From Myxococcales bacterium (GTDB lineage Bacteria; Myxococcota_A; Bradymonadia; UBA4248): DNA of 14,036 nucleotides. The translations under genes were made by a program, and so were the position numbers. Shown piece by piece: positions 13,788 to 14,036 of this stretch; the first letter of the stretch is position 1, and every line of letters starts with the position of its first letter. Location: NCBI GenBank assembly GCA_004554395.1, contig SFMP01000136.1, positions 1-14,036 of the forward strand. The letters run 5' to 3'. A model generated the notes under the pieces. The model was not told the DNA's origin, did no database searches, and was given only the letters and a program-made list of their open reading frames with translations.

Positions 13788-14036
13788 GTGAGCAATGAGC
13801 AATGAGCAATTAGCAATTAGCAATTAGCAATGAGCAGTTAGCAATTATCAGTGAACATTTGGTTTTGAGTGGTGAGCAGTTAGCAATTAGCAATTAGCAA
13901 TGAGCAGTTAGCAATTATCAGTGAACATTTGGTTTTGAGTGGTGAGCAGTTGGTGGTCAGTGGCTAGAATCTAGTGGTCAGTGGTCAGTGGCTAGAAGTT
14001 GGTGGCCAGTGGCTAGAATCTAGTGGTCAGTGGTCA
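13788..14036. repeat. Heptameric tandem repeat array (period 7, 35+ units)
   Basis: From GTGAGCA at 13788 to the window edge the sequence can be cut into 7-base units with no break in register. Units at the left are AGCA-ending variants (ATGAGCA, ATTAGCA, GTTAGCA, ATTATCA, GTGAACA). Units at the right are GTCAGTG, GCTAGAA, TCTAGTG and GTTGGTG. It continues beyond the window. It lies directly upstream of hydS, leaving only 24 bases between array and start codon, so any hydS promoter must lie in or beyond the array. It is similar in style to short tandemly repeated heptamers described in cyanobacteria. Confidence 0.95.
13811..13950. repeat. Perfect 70-bp tandem duplication within the heptamer array
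   Basis: 13811-13880 and 13881-13950 are identical over all 70 bases. Seventy is exactly ten heptamers, so the duplication keeps the array register. The perfect identity implies a recent duplication by slippage or unequal recombination. Confidence 0.97.

Noticed and set aside
13788..14036. CRISPR array
   Set aside because: Units are 7 bases and contiguous, with no unique spacers and no cas genes.

Overview
The window suggests an anaerobic, diderm (Gram-negative-type) bacterium. Two [FeFe]-hydrogenase genes point to an oxygen-free life style, and a large cysteine-rich putative lipoprotein with Gly/Ser linkers resembles proteins of uncultured deltaproteobacterial / Myxococcota / Bradymonadales-like lineages. 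That taxonomic placement is inference; no rRNA or marker gene is present. Coding DNA is of moderate GC and visibly rich in TCG/CGA trinucleotides, and all main genes share this style.

Left part (1-4918), mostly plus strand. The first ~570 bases hold a minus-strand gene fragment running off the edge and what may be a decayed minus-strand gene. Then come a POT/PTR-type peptide transporter (594-2126), a tandem pair of tRNA-Cys(GCA) genes with a near-consensus promoter and a strong terminator, and a probable three-gene unit: a DUF58 membrane protein, an unrecognised 401-residue helical protein and a small two-helix membrane protein.

Middle part (4936-8508), minus strand. panD (aspartate 1-decarboxylase) is joined by ATGA overlaps to a metallophosphoesterase and then to a small membrane-anchored protein, so the three are probably translationally coupled. 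Upstream of them, separated by a clear Rho-independent terminator, is a 579-residue secreted cysteine-rich protein with 56 cysteines and three C-terminal modules of exactly ten cysteines each.

Right part (8509-14036), minus strand. This is a hydrogenase locus. A HydS-like sensory [FeFe]-hydrogenase (ferredoxin domain, H-cluster domain, extra 4Fe-4S motif, PAS domain, coiled coil) overlaps by 8 bp a SpoIIE/PP2C-type phosphatase with an unrecognised C-terminal domain. After a repeat-filled gap comes a second, catalytic-looking group-B-like [FeFe]-hydrogenase. The likely logic is that HydS senses H2 or redox state and passes the signal through its PAS/coiled-coil region to the phosphatase, which adjusts a phospho-regulated target; this is inference from known sensory hydrogenase operons. 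No maturase genes (hydE, hydF, hydG) are in the window.

Non-coding structure is unusually rich: a 249-base array in strict 7-base register upstream of hydS (containing a perfect 70-bp tandem duplication), an 84-bp GC-rich tandem repeat after the group-B-like hydrogenase gene, and a dispersed repeat family sharing the core GGGCTCAATACG in both gaps flanking that gene.
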